This document shows, piece by piece, positions 19,467 to 28,164 of a stretch of DNA of 64,000 bases (its first letter is position 1; the number at the start of each line of letters is the position of its first letter). Position numbers and translations under genes: made by a program. Origin of the DNA: Costertonia aggregata (GTDB lineage Bacteria; Bacteroidota; Bacteroidia; Flavobacteriales; Flavobacteriaceae); assembly GCF_013402795.1 (NCBI RefSeq), contig NZ_CP058595.1, positions 2,768,001 to 2,832,000 on the forward strand, read 5' to 3'. The notes below the pieces were generated by a model, which saw only the letters and a program-made list of their open reading frames with translations, made no database searches and was not told where the DNA came from.

Positions 19467-20777
19467 CTATCCTCTTCTGCCACCACTTCTACCACTTGAC
19501 CTAGAGCCACCACTTGATCGTGAAGAACCTCCTGAGCTCCTGTAACTGCCCGAACTCCTTGAACTTCCTCCTGAACTACGGTAGCTTCCTGAACTTCTGG
19601 AACTACCTCCAGAGCTTCTATAACTTCCGCTACTTCTTGAACTACTTCTTCCAGAACTTCTGTAAGACGATGTTCTTGGCGATGAGGTTCTTGCACTGCT
19701 CCTGTAGCTGCCCGATCTGTTCCCGCTGCGTACACCGCTCGACGTTCCTCTTCTGTACCCACTATTTGAAGGCGAAGAGCTTCGGTAATTTCTTGAGCTA
19801 CTGTTGTACCTTGGTGTGGCCCTTGTGCTTCTACTGCTCCTGTAGGCCCTGTTTTGGTCTACCCCAACATTTCTTCGAGAACTTGAGTTGCCCCTATACC
19901 TGCTGGTGTTGCCGTTTGATCTGTAACGCGACGTGTTTGCATTGGAATTGTATCGGCTGCTATTGGTCCTGTAACGGGTAGCACTTCTATTTGCATTTGA
20001 TCTACCCCTTAATGAATTGTTTGCGATACTGTTTCTGTTGTTGTAATATCCACGTCTTCCCGAATTGAACGCATATCTATTGTTGTTGAACCTGTTCCAA
20101 CGATTTCCGTAGAAACCACCCCATCCGAAGCCACCGCCCCAACCAAAGCCGCCATTCCATAACCATGGGTCGTTCCAGCCCCAACCAAAGCCGCCACCCC
20201 AGCCCCAGTTGTTAAACCTGTTCCATCTATTCCATCTGTTCCAGCCAAAGCCTCCCCATCCGAAGCCACCGCCCCAACCAAAGCCGCCATTCCATAACCA
20301 TGGGTCGTTCCAACCCCAGCCAAAGCCACCGCCCCAGCCAAAATTGTTCCAGCCATTATCATAAAAATTAATATTTACGTTGGTAGGGTTGTCCCCCCAT
20401 CCTGGATTGCCGTTATAGTTGTTGTTGGTGTCGTTAAAGTAATCGGTCTGTTCGGCTACTTCAAAATTATCGTTTTCGGCACCGCTATAATAATCATCTA
20501 TATCGGTAAAAACCTCACCGTCCATTATTTGATTTATCTCTTGGGATTTTCTATCAAAATAATCCTCGTACACATTGTTTCCGTTTCTCTGAACGGTTAC
20601 CGCGCTTTGTTGTATGTTGGGATTGGCTTCGGTCACTTGTCGTGTTCCATTGGAGTATATTCCATCATTGTCATAGTACGAAGCCTGTTGGTACGAACCA
20701 CAGGAGATAAACAAAAAAGAGACCAAGACAACTAAAGTTGCCATTTGGTATTTTGTGCGGGGTAGCGAATGTATCAT
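19467..20777 (-). CDS. Repetitive low-complexity lipoprotein (Trp/Gly block then Ser/Arg block)
   Basis: 436 residues. The signal MATLVVLVSFLFISC starts at residue 12 (which may be the true start) and gives a lipid-bearing Cys at about 26. Residues about 130-235 are Trp/Gly/Phe-rich with a 45-residue unit repeated (WNDPWLWNGGFGWGGGFGWG twice). From about 250 to the end the chain is Asn/Arg/Tyr then Ser/Gly/Arg, with short RSSGSYRSSGGS repeats. I recognise no domain. Similar Gly/Trp-rich lipoproteins occur in flavobacteria beside proS. The basic disordered tail suggests binding to acidic polymers such as polysaccharide or DNA (inference). Confidence 0.75.
   Translation of the reverse strand: MIHSLPRTKYQMATLVVLVSFLFISCGSYQQASYYDNDGIYSNGTRQVTEANPNIQQSAVTVQRNGNNVYEDYFDRKSQEINQIMDGEVFTDIDDYYSGAENDNFEVAEQTDYFNDTNNNYNGNPGWGDNPTNVNINFYDNGWNNFGWGGGFGWGWNDPWLWNGGFGWGGGFGWGGFGWNRWNRWNRFNNWGWGGGFGWGWNDPWLWNGGFGWGGGFGWGGFYGNRWNRFNNNRYAFNSGRRGYYNNRNSIANNSLRGRSNANRSATRYRTNSSRYNSNANTSRYRSNGNTSRYRGNSSSRRNVGVDQNRAYRSSRSTRATPRYNSSSRNYRSSSPSNSGYRRGTSSGVRSGNRSGSYRSSARTSSPRTSSYRSSGRSSSRSSGSYRSSGGSSRSSGSYRSSGGSSRSSGSYRSSGGSSRSSGGSRSSGRSGGRRG
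20121..20312 (-). repeat. 135-base-spaced direct repeat inside the Trp/Gly lipoprotein gene
   Basis: Bases 20121-20177 and 20256-20312 are identical over 57 positions and the similarity continues with few changes on each side. The offset of 135 bases keeps frame (45 codons). This points to recent tandem duplication and potential for slipped-strand length change. Confidence 0.85.
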
Positions 20778-20872
20778 GAGTATAAATTTAATTGTTGGAC
20801 ATTTTAAAAATAACTAGTTTTACCAAATTATTTTATTAATAAAGACACAAGTTTTGTGCCAAAGTTTTGATA

Positions 20873-22348
20873 ATGGGTAAAAATTTAACGAAAAGAAGCG
20901 AGGATTATTCCAAATGGTATAACGAATTGGTGGTAAAAGCCGATTTGGCCGAAAATTCCGGTGTACGGGGCTGTATGGTCATAAAACCTTACGGGTTCGC
21001 CATTTGGGAGAAAATGCAAGCAGGGTTGGACAAAATGTTCAAAGAGACGGGGCATGAAAATGCATATTTTCCACTTTTCATACCCAAATCCTATTTGAGC
21101 AAGGAGGCCAGCCATGTAGAGGGTTTCGCCAAGGAGTGTGCGGTCGTGACCCACTATCGACTCAAAAATGCCGAAGATGGTAGTGGTATTATAGTAGATC
21201 CGGAGGCCAAACTGGAAGAAGAATTAGTCGTAAGGCCAACCTCTGAGACCATTATTTGGGATACCTATAGAAAATGGATCCAATCCTATCGGGATTTACC
21301 GCTTTTGATAAACCAATGGGCGAATGTGGTACGTTGGGAAATGCGTACCCGACTTTTTTTGCGAACGGCCGAATTTCTGTGGCAAGAAGGCCATACCGCA
21401 CATGCCACCGAAAAAGAGGCCATAGATGAGGCAGAGCTAATGATGAACGTTTATGCCGATTTTGCCGAAAACCACATGGCAGTTCCTGTAATCAAAGGCA
21501 CAAAGACCGCCAGTGAACGTTTCGCAGGTGCTTTGGATACTTATTGTATTGAAGCCTTAATGCAAGATGGAAAGGCACTACAGGCCGGAACGTCCCATTT
21601 TTTGGGACAAAATTTCGCCAAAGCGTTTGATGTGAAATTTGCCAATAAAGAAGGTAAACAAGATTATGTTTGGGCCACTTCTTGGGGGGTTTCAACCCGG
21701 CTAATGGGAGCTTTGGTCATGACCCATAGCGACGATAACGGATTGGTACTTCCTCCGAAATTGGCACCTATACAAGTAGTTATAGTGCCTATTTATAAAG
21801 GTATGGAGCAATTGGATGCTATTTCCGAAAAAGTGAACCCATTGGTGAAACAACTGCGAGCTAAAGGTATTTCGGTAAAATTCGATAATAGGGATACGCA
21901 CAAACCTGGTTTTAAGTTTAACGAATACGAACTAAAGGGCGTCCCCATACGATTGGCCATTGGCCAGCGAGATATTGAAAATGGTACGTATGAGGTTGCG
22001 CGCAGGGATACGCTACAAAAAGAGTCGATTTCTGCGGACGCTATCATTGAGAAAATAGAATTTTTGTTGGAAGATATACAGGCGAATATTTATAAAAAAG
22101 CTTTGGACTTTAGGTCCGAACATATAACCCAGGTAGATTCCTATGCGGAGTTTAAAGAAGTTTTGGAAAATAAAGGGGGATTTATTTCTGCCCACTGGGA
22201 TGGAACGGAAGCTACCGAGGAACGTATAAAGAATGAGACAAAAGCAACCATTAGATGTATACCTATGGATGTGAAAATCGAAAATGGCGCCTGTATGGTA
22301 ACTGGTAGGCCATCCGATAAAAGAGTCCTATTTGCGAAAGCTTATTAA
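20873..22348 (+). CDS. proS: Prolyl-tRNA synthetase, archaeal/eukaryote type
   Basis: This class II synthetase charges tRNA-Pro. About 491 residues open with [20 protein letters not shown] and [17 protein letters not shown], without the large editing insertion of the E. coli type. Motif 2 ([20 protein letters not shown]) and motif 3 ([17 protein letters not shown]) are present. This short form is usual in Bacteroidota. The ATG at 20873 is chosen over an in-frame TTG at 20867 because family members begin here. Confidence 0.96.
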   Translation: MGKNLTKRSEDYSKWYNELVVKADLAENSGVRGCMVIKPYGFAIWEKMQAGLDKMFKETGHENAYFPLFIPKSYLSKEASHVEGFAKECAVVTHYRLKNAEDGSGIIVDPEAKLEEELVVRPTSETIIWDTYRKWIQSYRDLPLLINQWANVVRWEMRTRLFLRTAEFLWQEGHTAHATEKEAIDEAELMMNVYADFAENHMAVPVIKGTKTASERFAGALDTYCIEALMQDGKALQAGTSHFLGQNFAKAFDVKFANKEGKQDYVWATSWGVSTRLMGALVMTHSDDNGLVLPPKLAPIQVVIVPIYKGMEQLDAISEKVNPLVKQLRAKGISVKFDNRDTHKPGFKFNEYELKGVPIRLAIGQRDIENGTYEVARRDTLQKESISADAIIEKIEFLLEDIQANIYKKALDFRSEHITQVDSYAEFKEVLENKGGFISAHWDGTEATEERIKNETKATIRCIPMDVKIENGACMVTGRPSDKRVLFAKAY

Positions 22349-22375
22349 AAGAAAGAAAAAAATAATATCTAGTTG

Positions 22376-22405
22376 TTGCGATAGTAAAAAATAATTGTAT
22401 TTTTG
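22376..22405 (+). promoter_or_regulatory. Promoter of the tRNA-Glu pair
   Basis: TTG at 22376-22378, a 19-base spacer and TATTTTTG at 22398-22405 match the Bacteroidota promoter well. The first tRNA begins 24 bases downstream. Confidence 0.65.
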
Positions 22406-22428
22406 CATCCGCAATTGTATAAAGCAAT

Positions 22429-22500
22429 GGCCCGTTCGTCTAGGGGTTAGGACGCCAGGTTTTCATCCTGGTAACAGGGGTTCGATTCCCCTACGGGCTA
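22429..22500 (+). tRNA. tRNA-Glu (anticodon TTC), copy 1
   Basis: A 72-base cloverleaf: acceptor GGCCCGT/ACGGGCT, anticodon stem CCAGG/CCTGG with loop TTTTCAT (anticodon TTC), T-arm CAGGG-GTTCGAT-TCCCCT type. The CCA end is not encoded (the next bases are CAAA). Directly repeated at 22594. Confidence 0.97.
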
Positions 22501-22593
22501 CAAAGGTACACGAGGTTACAAGTACAAGGTTTTAAGTAAATATTCTAAGTATTACATTTGTACTCGGTATTCGTACTTTTAATTTTAGAAAAT

Positions 22594-22665
22594 GGCCCGT
22601 TCGTCTAGGGGTTAGGACGCCAGGTTTTCATCCTGGTAACAGGGGTTCGATTCCCCTACGGGCTA
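22594..22665 (+). tRNA. tRNA-Glu (anticodon TTC), copy 2
   Basis: All 72 bases are identical to copy 1. Unlike copy 1, the bases that follow (22666-22668) are CCA, so this copy has an encoded CCA end. The 93-base spacer has no promoter of its own that I can see, so the two are probably one transcript, possibly continuing into rpsT. Confidence 0.97.
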
Positions 22666-22712
22666 CCAGATTATTAGGGCAATTGTCCAAAAAAATATAA
22701 CAAAGAAGTAAA

Positions 22713-22967
22713 ATGGCAAATCACAAGTCGGCATTAAAAAGAATCAGAAGAAACGAAGCGGTACGTTTACGCAATAAGTATCAGCATAAAACTACCCGTA
22801 ACGCAATCAAAAAATTGCGCTCTACAGAAGCTAAAAAAGATGCTGAAGCACTATTGCCATCTGTTGTTAGTATGATAGATAAATTGGCGAAGCGTAACAT
22901 CATACATGCGAACAAAGCTGCAAATTTAAAAAGTAAGTTGTCCAAGCACGTTGCTGCTCTACAATAA
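22713..22967 (+). CDS. rpsT: 30S ribosomal protein S20
   Basis: 84 residues, basic and helical, opening [20 protein letters not shown] and ending with [13 protein letters not shown], the full S20 pattern. It binds 16S rRNA early in 30S assembly. It lies 47 bases after the second tRNA-Glu and ends with a strong terminator. Confidence 0.97.
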   Translation: MANHKSALKRIRRNEAVRLRNKYQHKTTRNAIKKLRSTEAKKDAEALLPSVVSMIDKLAKRNIIHANKAANLKSKLSKHVAALQ

Positions 22968-22985
22968 CGCATTACTTCAAAATAT

Positions 22986-23020
22986 AAAAACGTCCGTTTG
23001 AAGAAACGGACGTTTTTTTT
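22986..23020 (+). terminator. Terminator of rpsT
   Basis: A 14-bp perfect stem AAAAACGTCCGTTT with its complement, a GAAG tetraloop and a T run. Confidence 0.92.
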
Positions 23021-23039
23021 GTTTAAATATCACTATAAA

Positions 23040-23196
23040 TAACGTGAATAACGGATAAGGAATTTACGTCAGTTTGAGTGTCAAATCTATGATTTGGCGT
23101 GTCGGAAACAAGTGGATTTCTTATTAAAAAGACTTCTAGATTCTTCTATAATTTCACTCGAAGTGACAATCCAACTCTTATCAATTATTCACGTTA
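23040..23196. repeat. 157-bp MITE-like element with 20-base terminal inverted repeats
   Basis: The first 20 bases (23040-23059, starting TAACGTGAATAA) and the last 20 bases (23177-23196, ending TTATTCACGTTA) are inverted copies matching at 18 of 20 positions. Two smaller palindromes lie inside (23082-23096 and 23154-23166). There is no reading frame in it. It fills the gap between the rpsT terminator and the 3' end of the convergent DUF2306 gene. Size and ends are those of a miniature inverted-repeat element or an intergenic palindromic repeat. Confidence 0.55.
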
Positions 23197-23200
23197 AATA

Positions 23201-23590
23201 TTATCCAAAGAAAATACCATGTAGGTATCTGCCCGGTGCCAATGTAAAGCCGCCAGCAATACCAATTGCCCCAATATATAATAATATCATTTTTGTCTTG
23301 TGTTTTTTAATTTTCCCATTTCGTACGGCCCACAGAGCTGTGGGAATAGAATATAAGGTCAAGAAGCTAAACAAGTGTATCCAACCAAAATGGTTCAAAA
23401 ACTGTGGCCCAACTTGCGCCGGTAAAAATAGACTCGCAATGGCCGTAAACAGCATGAGAACCATATAAATTTTTCCTATACCCCTATGATTTTTGGTCCC
23501 TTTTGTAGTAAAAAACAAAAAGGCTCCCAGAAAAATGCAGGGTACGACCGTTATTAAATGGGCATACATTAAAAAAGAATAAGTAGTCAT
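23201..23590 (-). CDS. DUF2306-like membrane protein
   Basis: 129 residues with four hydrophobic segments (about 5-27, 40-58, 70-90, 100-118), opening MTTYSFLMYAHLITVVPCI and carrying the loop NHRGIGKIYM, consistent with the DUF2306 inner-membrane family (possible haem-type four-helix proteins). Function unknown. Monocistronic; its 3' end touches the inverted-repeat element. Confidence 0.75.
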   Translation of the reverse strand: MTTYSFLMYAHLITVVPCIFLGAFLFFTTKGTKNHRGIGKIYMVLMLFTAIASLFLPAQVGPQFLNHFGWIHLFSFLTLYSIPTALWAVRNGKIKKHKTKMILLYIGAIGIAGGFTLAPGRYLHGIFFG

Positions 23591-23713
23591 TGGTTGTTTT
23601 TTTGGTTTCTAGTACAGGTTAATATCGTATAAATAACAATCAATCACGAATTTTGCGGGTATGGGTATAAAATGTTTTACTCAAAACGAAATTATCTATA
23701 TCCAAAAAATGTT

Positions 23714-24397
23714 CTATCTAAAAGCTTTTCTTTTAGATATGATAAAACCGATGCTAAAAAAAACATACATTACAACTATCATAGAGAGGTGTAAATCTCT
23801 CAAAGGCTCATATAATTCATATTTAAATTGTCTAAATATTTTTAGAGGGAAATATACTGTATGAAAGGTTATTAGTCCCAAGCTTACCCAAAACAACAAG
23901 CTATATTTCAATACCGAAATAGCGTTTTCGCTTACTACACTTTTAAAATAAACAGCAGTACAATAAATCAATAAAATCGTTCCAGATAAATAGGCATATA
24001 TCATAGGTTCAACCAAGGGGTTTTGAACAAATGAATTAATTATGTTTGATAAAATAAATATCCCCCCACCGTACTTAATTATTTTTTTATGTACAATATT
24101 GGGTACTGAGTTCCAATAGACGTAAAAGAAATACGGGAAATAAAGTAAATGATAAAAATTATAGATTATATAAGTATTATTATGGTTCTCGTAACCAAAA
24201 ATTAGTTGGTAATTTTCATGATACTTCACTAAACTACCCAACAATTCAGCAAAAAAAGTAAAAGAAATAAATATGGGAAAATACTTGAGTAAAGTATCAA
24301 AATACTTTTTAAATGTGACTATTGCTATAAGCCAAGTAATTCCGTAAAAAATAACAAAGTAGCTATTTTCGAAAAACTCAATAATTACTTGGCCCAT
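23714..24397 (-). CDS. Multi-pass membrane protein of unknown function
   Basis: 227 residues with six or seven hydrophobic helices and many Tyr/Phe/Ile residues; it ends ISKRKAFR. I do not recognise the family; similar seven-helix proteins in flavobacteria are often placed beside histidine kinases, but none is here. The gene starts seven bases after the upstream lipoprotein stop, so the two are cotranscribed. Codon use looks more AT-rich than its neighbours. Confidence 0.65.
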   Translation of the reverse strand: MGQVIIEFFENSYFVIFYGITWLIAIVTFKKYFDTLLKYFPIFISFTFFAELLGSLVKYHENYQLIFGYENHNNTYIIYNFYHLLYFPYFFYVYWNSVPNIVHKKIIKYGGGIFILSNIINSFVQNPLVEPMIYAYLSGTILLIYCTAVYFKSVVSENAISVLKYSLLFWVSLGLITFHTVYFPLKIFRQFKYELYEPLRDLHLSMIVVMYVFFSIGFIISKRKAFR

Positions 24398-24404
24398 AAC
24401 TTAA

Positions 24405-25037
24405 CTAAAAATCAGTAGATGGAGGTGGGCCACTATGGCCATCGTTTAAAATTAAACTTTCATCTTGGAAAAGCATGTTTAGCGTAGGCAAGAAACCTGC
24501 TTCGGATTTTTCATCGCCCATTTGGTTTCCATTTTCATCTTTAGGCCAATAATTCCGAACTAGTTTGGCCTTTCCGTCCGCATCAATATAAAAACCGCCG
24601 TGATCTCCATCAATAGTGGTGGTAGGTAGTACAAAAACGGTATTCTTATATTTATCTTTACCATCGGCCCCATAATTTCCTAAGTAAATGCGAAGACTAT
24701 CTGGCTTTACCTTGGCTTTTCGTGCCTTTCGTTTTACATATTTTACATACCGTTCAATGGTCTTGAAATCAAAGTCGATAAATTGCGTGGGCACAAATGC
24801 TTCGGTAGCGTTGTTTTGCTCCATTTCATACCCCTTGATAATATTCACTCTTCGGTTTTCATAATTTTCGCATAATATTTTGGCTTCCCTCAACGTAATA
24901 ATACCTTCCGGCACTTTTACCATTTCAGGTTCCTCTTCCTCTACGGGAGTCTCTTTTTTGGGTTGTTCTTGGCAAGCTGCGATGGTGAATAGCGAGAGCC
25001 CTAAAAAACCAAGGATACATTTTTGTAGTGTTTTCAT
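24405..25037 (-). CDS. Lipoprotein of unknown function
   Basis: 210 residues: signal 1-21 with lipobox TIAAC and Cys22, an acidic/proline-rich linker (ETPVEEEEPEM), then a folded region with RYVKYVKRKARKAKVKP and LRIYLGNYG and ending LILNDGHSGPPPSTDF. I know the pattern only as a conserved hypothetical of flavobacteria. The acidic stretch after the Cys may favour surface export. First gene of a two-gene unit with the membrane protein that follows. Confidence 0.65.
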   Translation of the reverse strand: MKTLQKCILGFLGLSLFTIAACQEQPKKETPVEEEEPEMVKVPEGIITLREAKILCENYENRRVNIIKGYEMEQNNATEAFVPTQFIDFDFKTIERYVKYVKRKARKAKVKPDSLRIYLGNYGADGKDKYKNTVFVLPTTTIDGDHGGFYIDADGKAKLVRNYWPKDENGNQMGDEKSEAGFLPTLNMLFQDESLILNDGHSGPPPSTDF

Positions 25038-25150
25038 AAGCGTTATGGTTATATGTTTATAAAAGGTGGGGAATTTTCCCTAAAAATAGGACTTATTCTT
25101 TCAAAAGAAAAAGAAAGTATAACTATTCGATATACAGAATGTAAGAAAAC

Positions 25151-25184
25151 AAAAATCCCTATGGTGTAGACCATAGGGATTTTT
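25151..25184. terminator. Terminator of rho
   Basis: A 14-bp perfect stem (AAAAATCCCTATGG and complement) with a six-base loop, just after the rho stop on the minus strand. Symmetric A and T runs allow action in both directions. Confidence 0.88.
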
Positions 25185-25205
25185 CACAATAACCAATTTT
25201 TTTTG

Positions 25206-26798
25206 TTACTGGTTCATCGTCATTAAAAACTCTTCATTGTTTTTGGTCTGTTTAAAACGCTGCTCAATAAATTCCATAGCTTCTACCGGGTTCATATCGG
25301 CCAGATATTTACGCATGATCCACATGCGCTGTATCGTAGCTTCGTCCAATAAAAGGTCATCTCTACGTGTACTGGATGAAGTGAGGTCAATGGCCGGGAA
25401 TATTCTCCTATTGGAAATCTTACGATCTAATTGAAGCTCCATGTTGCCCGTTCCTTTGAATTCTTCGAAAATAACCTCGTCCATCTTGGAACCGGTTTCC
25501 GTTAGGGCGGTGGCAATAATGGATAAAGACCCACCGCCTTCTATGTTACGGGCCGCTCCAAAAAAGCGTTTTGGTTTGTGCAGAGCGTTAGCATCCACAC
25601 CACCACTTAATACCTTGCCCGATGCCGGTTGTACCGTGTTGTAAGCTCTTGCCAGTCTGGTAATAGAGTCTAGCAAAATAACCACATCATGCCCACATTC
25701 TACCAAGCGCTTGGCTTTTTCCAAAACAATATTGGCGACACGAACATGCTCGGTAGCTTCTTTGTCAAAAGTTGAGGCTACAACCTCGCCACGTACATTA
25801 CGTTGCATGTCGGTAACCTCTTCTGGGCGTTCATCGATCAAAAGAATAATTTGATATACTTCTGGGTGATTGGCCGCAATACCGTTCGCAATGTCTTTCA
25901 ACAACATGGTCTTACCTGTTTTAGGTTGCGAGACGATCATACCCCTTTGCCCTTTTCCGATGGGCGAGAACAAATCAATGATGCGGGTAGATATGGTGCT
26001 TTGGCGCTCGGCCAGATTAAACTTTTCTTGTGGGAATAATGGTGTCAAATGCTCAAAGGAAACCCTGTCGCGTACAATTTGTGGGTCTATGCCATTGATT
26101 TTGTTCACTTTTATCAAAGGGAAATACTTTTCCCCTTCTTTGGGCGGGCGTACATTGCCAAGAACGGTATCCCCTGTTTTAAGTCCGAACAGGCGTATCT
26201 GAGATTGGGATACATAAATGTCATCGGGAGAGGATAGATAATTGTAATCGGAAGAACGTAAAAATCCGTAACCGTCCTGCATGATGTCAAGAACGCCTTC
26301 GCTTTCGATAATACTGTCAAATTCAAATTCCGGCTCCTTGTAACGATTTTTCAAATCTTTATCAAAATTACTTTTGTCGTAACTGCCGTTTTTTTGGTGA
26401 CGTGAATTTTGGTTCTTATGGTTGTTCTGGTTTTTGTTTTGTTGCGGCGTATTTTTTTGGTTCTCTTTTTTATCGTTCCTAGGTCTCGGATTTGGCTTGG
26501 GTCTGGCAGCGGGTGCAGATTCGGTTTTTTCCTCTGCTCTAGGTTTTTCTGCTTCAGCGGGTTTTGAAGTTTCTTTGGCCACTCTAGGTTTTCTAGGTCT
26601 TGGTTTGGGTTTTGGTTTTTCTTCTTTTGTTTCTGGCACTGCTTTTGCCACTGCTTTAGGGTTGGCCGCCTGCAAATCAAGAATTTGATAGACCAAATCC
26701 AATTTTTTAAGTGTTTTGAATTTAGGTACGTTTAATCCCTTGGCAATTTCCTGAAGCTCGGGAAGCTTCTTTGATTTTAAATCTGAAATTTCAAACAT
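25206..26798 (-). CDS. rho: Transcription termination factor Rho
   Basis: A hexameric RNA helicase that ends transcripts. The 530 residues have a Rho_N (SAP-like) start (residues 1-45), then an unusually long Lys/Pro/Arg and Asn/Gln-rich disordered insert (about 55-155), the cold-shock RNA-binding domain (about 165-240) and the RecA-type ATPase with P-loop SQPKTGKTM, Walker [17 protein letters not shown] and the Q/R-loop [11 protein letters not shown]-like region. The insert is a known feature of Bacteroidota Rho and makes the protein longer than the E. coli form. Confidence 0.97.
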   Translation of the reverse strand: MFEISDLKSKKLPELQEIAKGLNVPKFKTLKKLDLVYQILDLQAANPKAVAKAVPETKEEKPKPKPRPRKPRVAKETSKPAEAEKPRAEEKTESAPAARPKPNPRPRNDKKENQKNTPQQNKNQNNHKNQNSRHQKNGSYDKSNFDKDLKNRYKEPEFEFDSIIESEGVLDIMQDGYGFLRSSDYNYLSSPDDIYVSQSQIRLFGLKTGDTVLGNVRPPKEGEKYFPLIKVNKINGIDPQIVRDRVSFEHLTPLFPQEKFNLAERQSTISTRIIDLFSPIGKGQRGMIVSQPKTGKTMLLKDIANGIAANHPEVYQIILLIDERPEEVTDMQRNVRGEVVASTFDKEATEHVRVANIVLEKAKRLVECGHDVVILLDSITRLARAYNTVQPASGKVLSGGVDANALHKPKRFFGAARNIEGGGSLSIIATALTETGSKMDEVIFEEFKGTGNMELQLDRKISNRRIFPAIDLTSSSTRRDDLLLDEATIQRMWIMRKYLADMNPVEAMEFIEQRFKQTKNNEEFLMTMNQ

Positions 26799-26983
26799 GT
26801 AGTATGTAATAAATTATATATCTGTAAAATGAAGTGTATTGTTATTTGGGTATTACTCGGGAGTGATATCCCTGTGGGTAAGTGCTATAACTAATAACAA
26901 AACAATATTACAAATTATTTTTAAGATTTGACTTATAATTTTTAAAAAGAGGCTTATTTTTGTAGTATTGAGCAAGTTTGGAC

Positions 26984-27394
26984 ATGATTCAGAGAATACA
27001 GACCGTTTATTTGATATTGGTTATACTCGTTACGGGTATTTTACCATTTTGGGTAAACCTTTGGTCAGATGCCAGCGGTAATGAGATTTTCGCCAAAAAT
27101 GAAATGTTCATCTCTATTGCCTTTTATGCCTCAGCGGTATTGGCTTTGGTGTCCATACTGCTTTTTAAGAACAGACAACATCAGTTTGTGGTAAACAGGC
27201 TGAATATGATATTGAACCTTTTTTTACTAGGATTTTTCGTTTACCGATCACTAAATTTATCCGGAGAGACCTTGGTTTCCGAGAAGGGTATTGGGATGTT
27301 GATTCCTGTAATTTCTATCGTTTTTCTGGTCCTCGCCAATAGGGCCATCAAAAAGGATGAAGATCTCGTAAAATCTGTAGATCGTCTGCGTTGA
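26984..27394 (+). CDS. DUF4293 family membrane protein
   Basis: 136 residues with four membrane helices, opening MIQRIQTVYLILV and ending with VNRLNMILNLFLLGFFVYR and a last helix before KKDEDLVKSVDRLR. This fits the Bacteroidota-specific DUF4293 family, typically placed divergently from rho as here. Function unknown. The ATG at 26984 is preferred to an in-frame TTG at 26978. A TATTTTTG box at 26955-26962 may be its -7 element. Confidence 0.85.
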   Translation: MIQRIQTVYLILVILVTGILPFWVNLWSDASGNEIFAKNEMFISIAFYASAVLALVSILLFKNRQHQFVVNRLNMILNLFLLGFFVYRSLNLSGETLVSEKGIGMLIPVISIVFLVLANRAIKKDEDLVKSVDRLR

Positions 27395-27424
27395 ACCTAA
27401 CATCTTAGTAGTATTAGTGCGTTA

Positions 27425-27450
27425 AACCCGGGGTTGTTCCCGGGTTTTTT
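27425..27450 (+). terminator. Terminator after the DUF4293 gene
   Basis: Stem AACCCGGG/CCCGGGTT with a six-base loop GTTGTT and a T run, 30 bases after the stop. Confidence 0.85.
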
Positions 27451-27559
27451 GCGTTTTTAATTTTGTAATCGCATTTTCATTGCGCTACCAAAGGGGCTCC
27501 CGAATGCGTCATACGCTGTATCTTCTCATGGTAAAATAAAAAGGATGCCGCTGCTACTG

Positions 27560-28054
27560 CTAGCGCTTGCCCAACTCTATAATTTCCAAATCTTTAATAT
27601 CGGCCCCATTTATGGTAAATCGTAGCATGGTACGTTTTTGGTGAAAGCCATGTTTGCCACAGGCTCCAGGGTTCATGTGTAGAACATTCAACTTTTTGTC
27701 CCACATGACCTTTAGAATATGGGAGTGTCCGCAAATGAACAATTTTGGTGGATTTTTTTGAATTTCCAGCCGGGTTCTCGAATTATATTTTGGGGGATAG
27801 CCACCTATGTGGGTCATCCAAACATCAACCTCTTCGCACTTAAACCGGTGGTTCAACGGGAACTGCCTTTGAATGATATGATCGTCAATATTTCCAAAAA
27901 CCGCGCGAAGCGGTTTTAACTTTTCCAATGCGTCGGTTACTTTAAGGTTTCCGATATCACCTGCATGCCAAACCTCATCGGCCAGTTCGGCATATTTTAG
28001 AATACCATCGTCGATATGGGAATGCGTATCGGAAAGTAGCAGTATTTTGGTCAT
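27560..28054 (-). CDS. YfcE-type metallophosphoesterase
   Basis: 164 residues with all the metal-binding motifs of the YfcE/MJ0936 class: LLLSDTHSH, WHAGDIG, VFGNIDD, THIGG, ICGHSH and NPGACGKHG. A cytosolic phosphodiesterase acting on small phosphodiesters in vitro; the physiological substrate is unknown. It stands alone, divergent from truA. Confidence 0.93.
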   Translation of the reverse strand: MTKILLLSDTHSHIDDGILKYAELADEVWHAGDIGNLKVTDALEKLKPLRAVFGNIDDHIIQRQFPLNHRFKCEEVDVWMTHIGGYPPKYNSRTRLEIQKNPPKLFICGHSHILKVMWDKKLNVLHMNPGACGKHGFHQKRTMLRFTINGADIKDLEIIELGKR

Positions 28055-28131
28055 TCTTAAAGTTGTGTTTTAAGTGTATTGAAACCTTGGATAAAATAAA
28101 AAACCATAGCCTGGCAATCTTAAGTATTCAA

Positions 28132-28139
28132 TATCTTTG
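28132..28139 (+). promoter_or_regulatory. -7 box of truA
   Basis: TATCTTTG matches TAnnTTTG, 25 bases before the TTG start of truA. The distance equals that seen at folE. No clear -33 element. Confidence 0.4.
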
Positions 28140-28164
28140 CATTCCACAAAACTAGCACATCCTT

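Noticed and set aside
19514-19981. Long Cys/Phe/Leu-rich open frame antisense to the repetitive lipoprotein gene
   Set aside because: Its composition is the mirror of Ser/Arg/Gly codon repeats on the other strand; no homology-like motif or start signal.
20009-20362. Ala/Gly/Val/Thr-rich frame overlapping the Trp/Gly block on the same strand
   Set aside because: A frame-shifted reading of the tandem repeats, with the repeated unit visible again; the frame with signal peptide and lipobox is the real one.
23094-23468. 124-codon plus-strand frame over the DUF2306 gene and the inverted-repeat element
   Set aside because: The DUF2306 reading on the minus strand has clean membrane helices and a family pattern; the plus frame has neither.
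26955-26962. Full promoter for the DUF4293 gene
   Set aside because: TATTTTTG is present but the nearest upstream TTG (26928) is 24 bases away, longer than usual; mentioned only within the gene entry.
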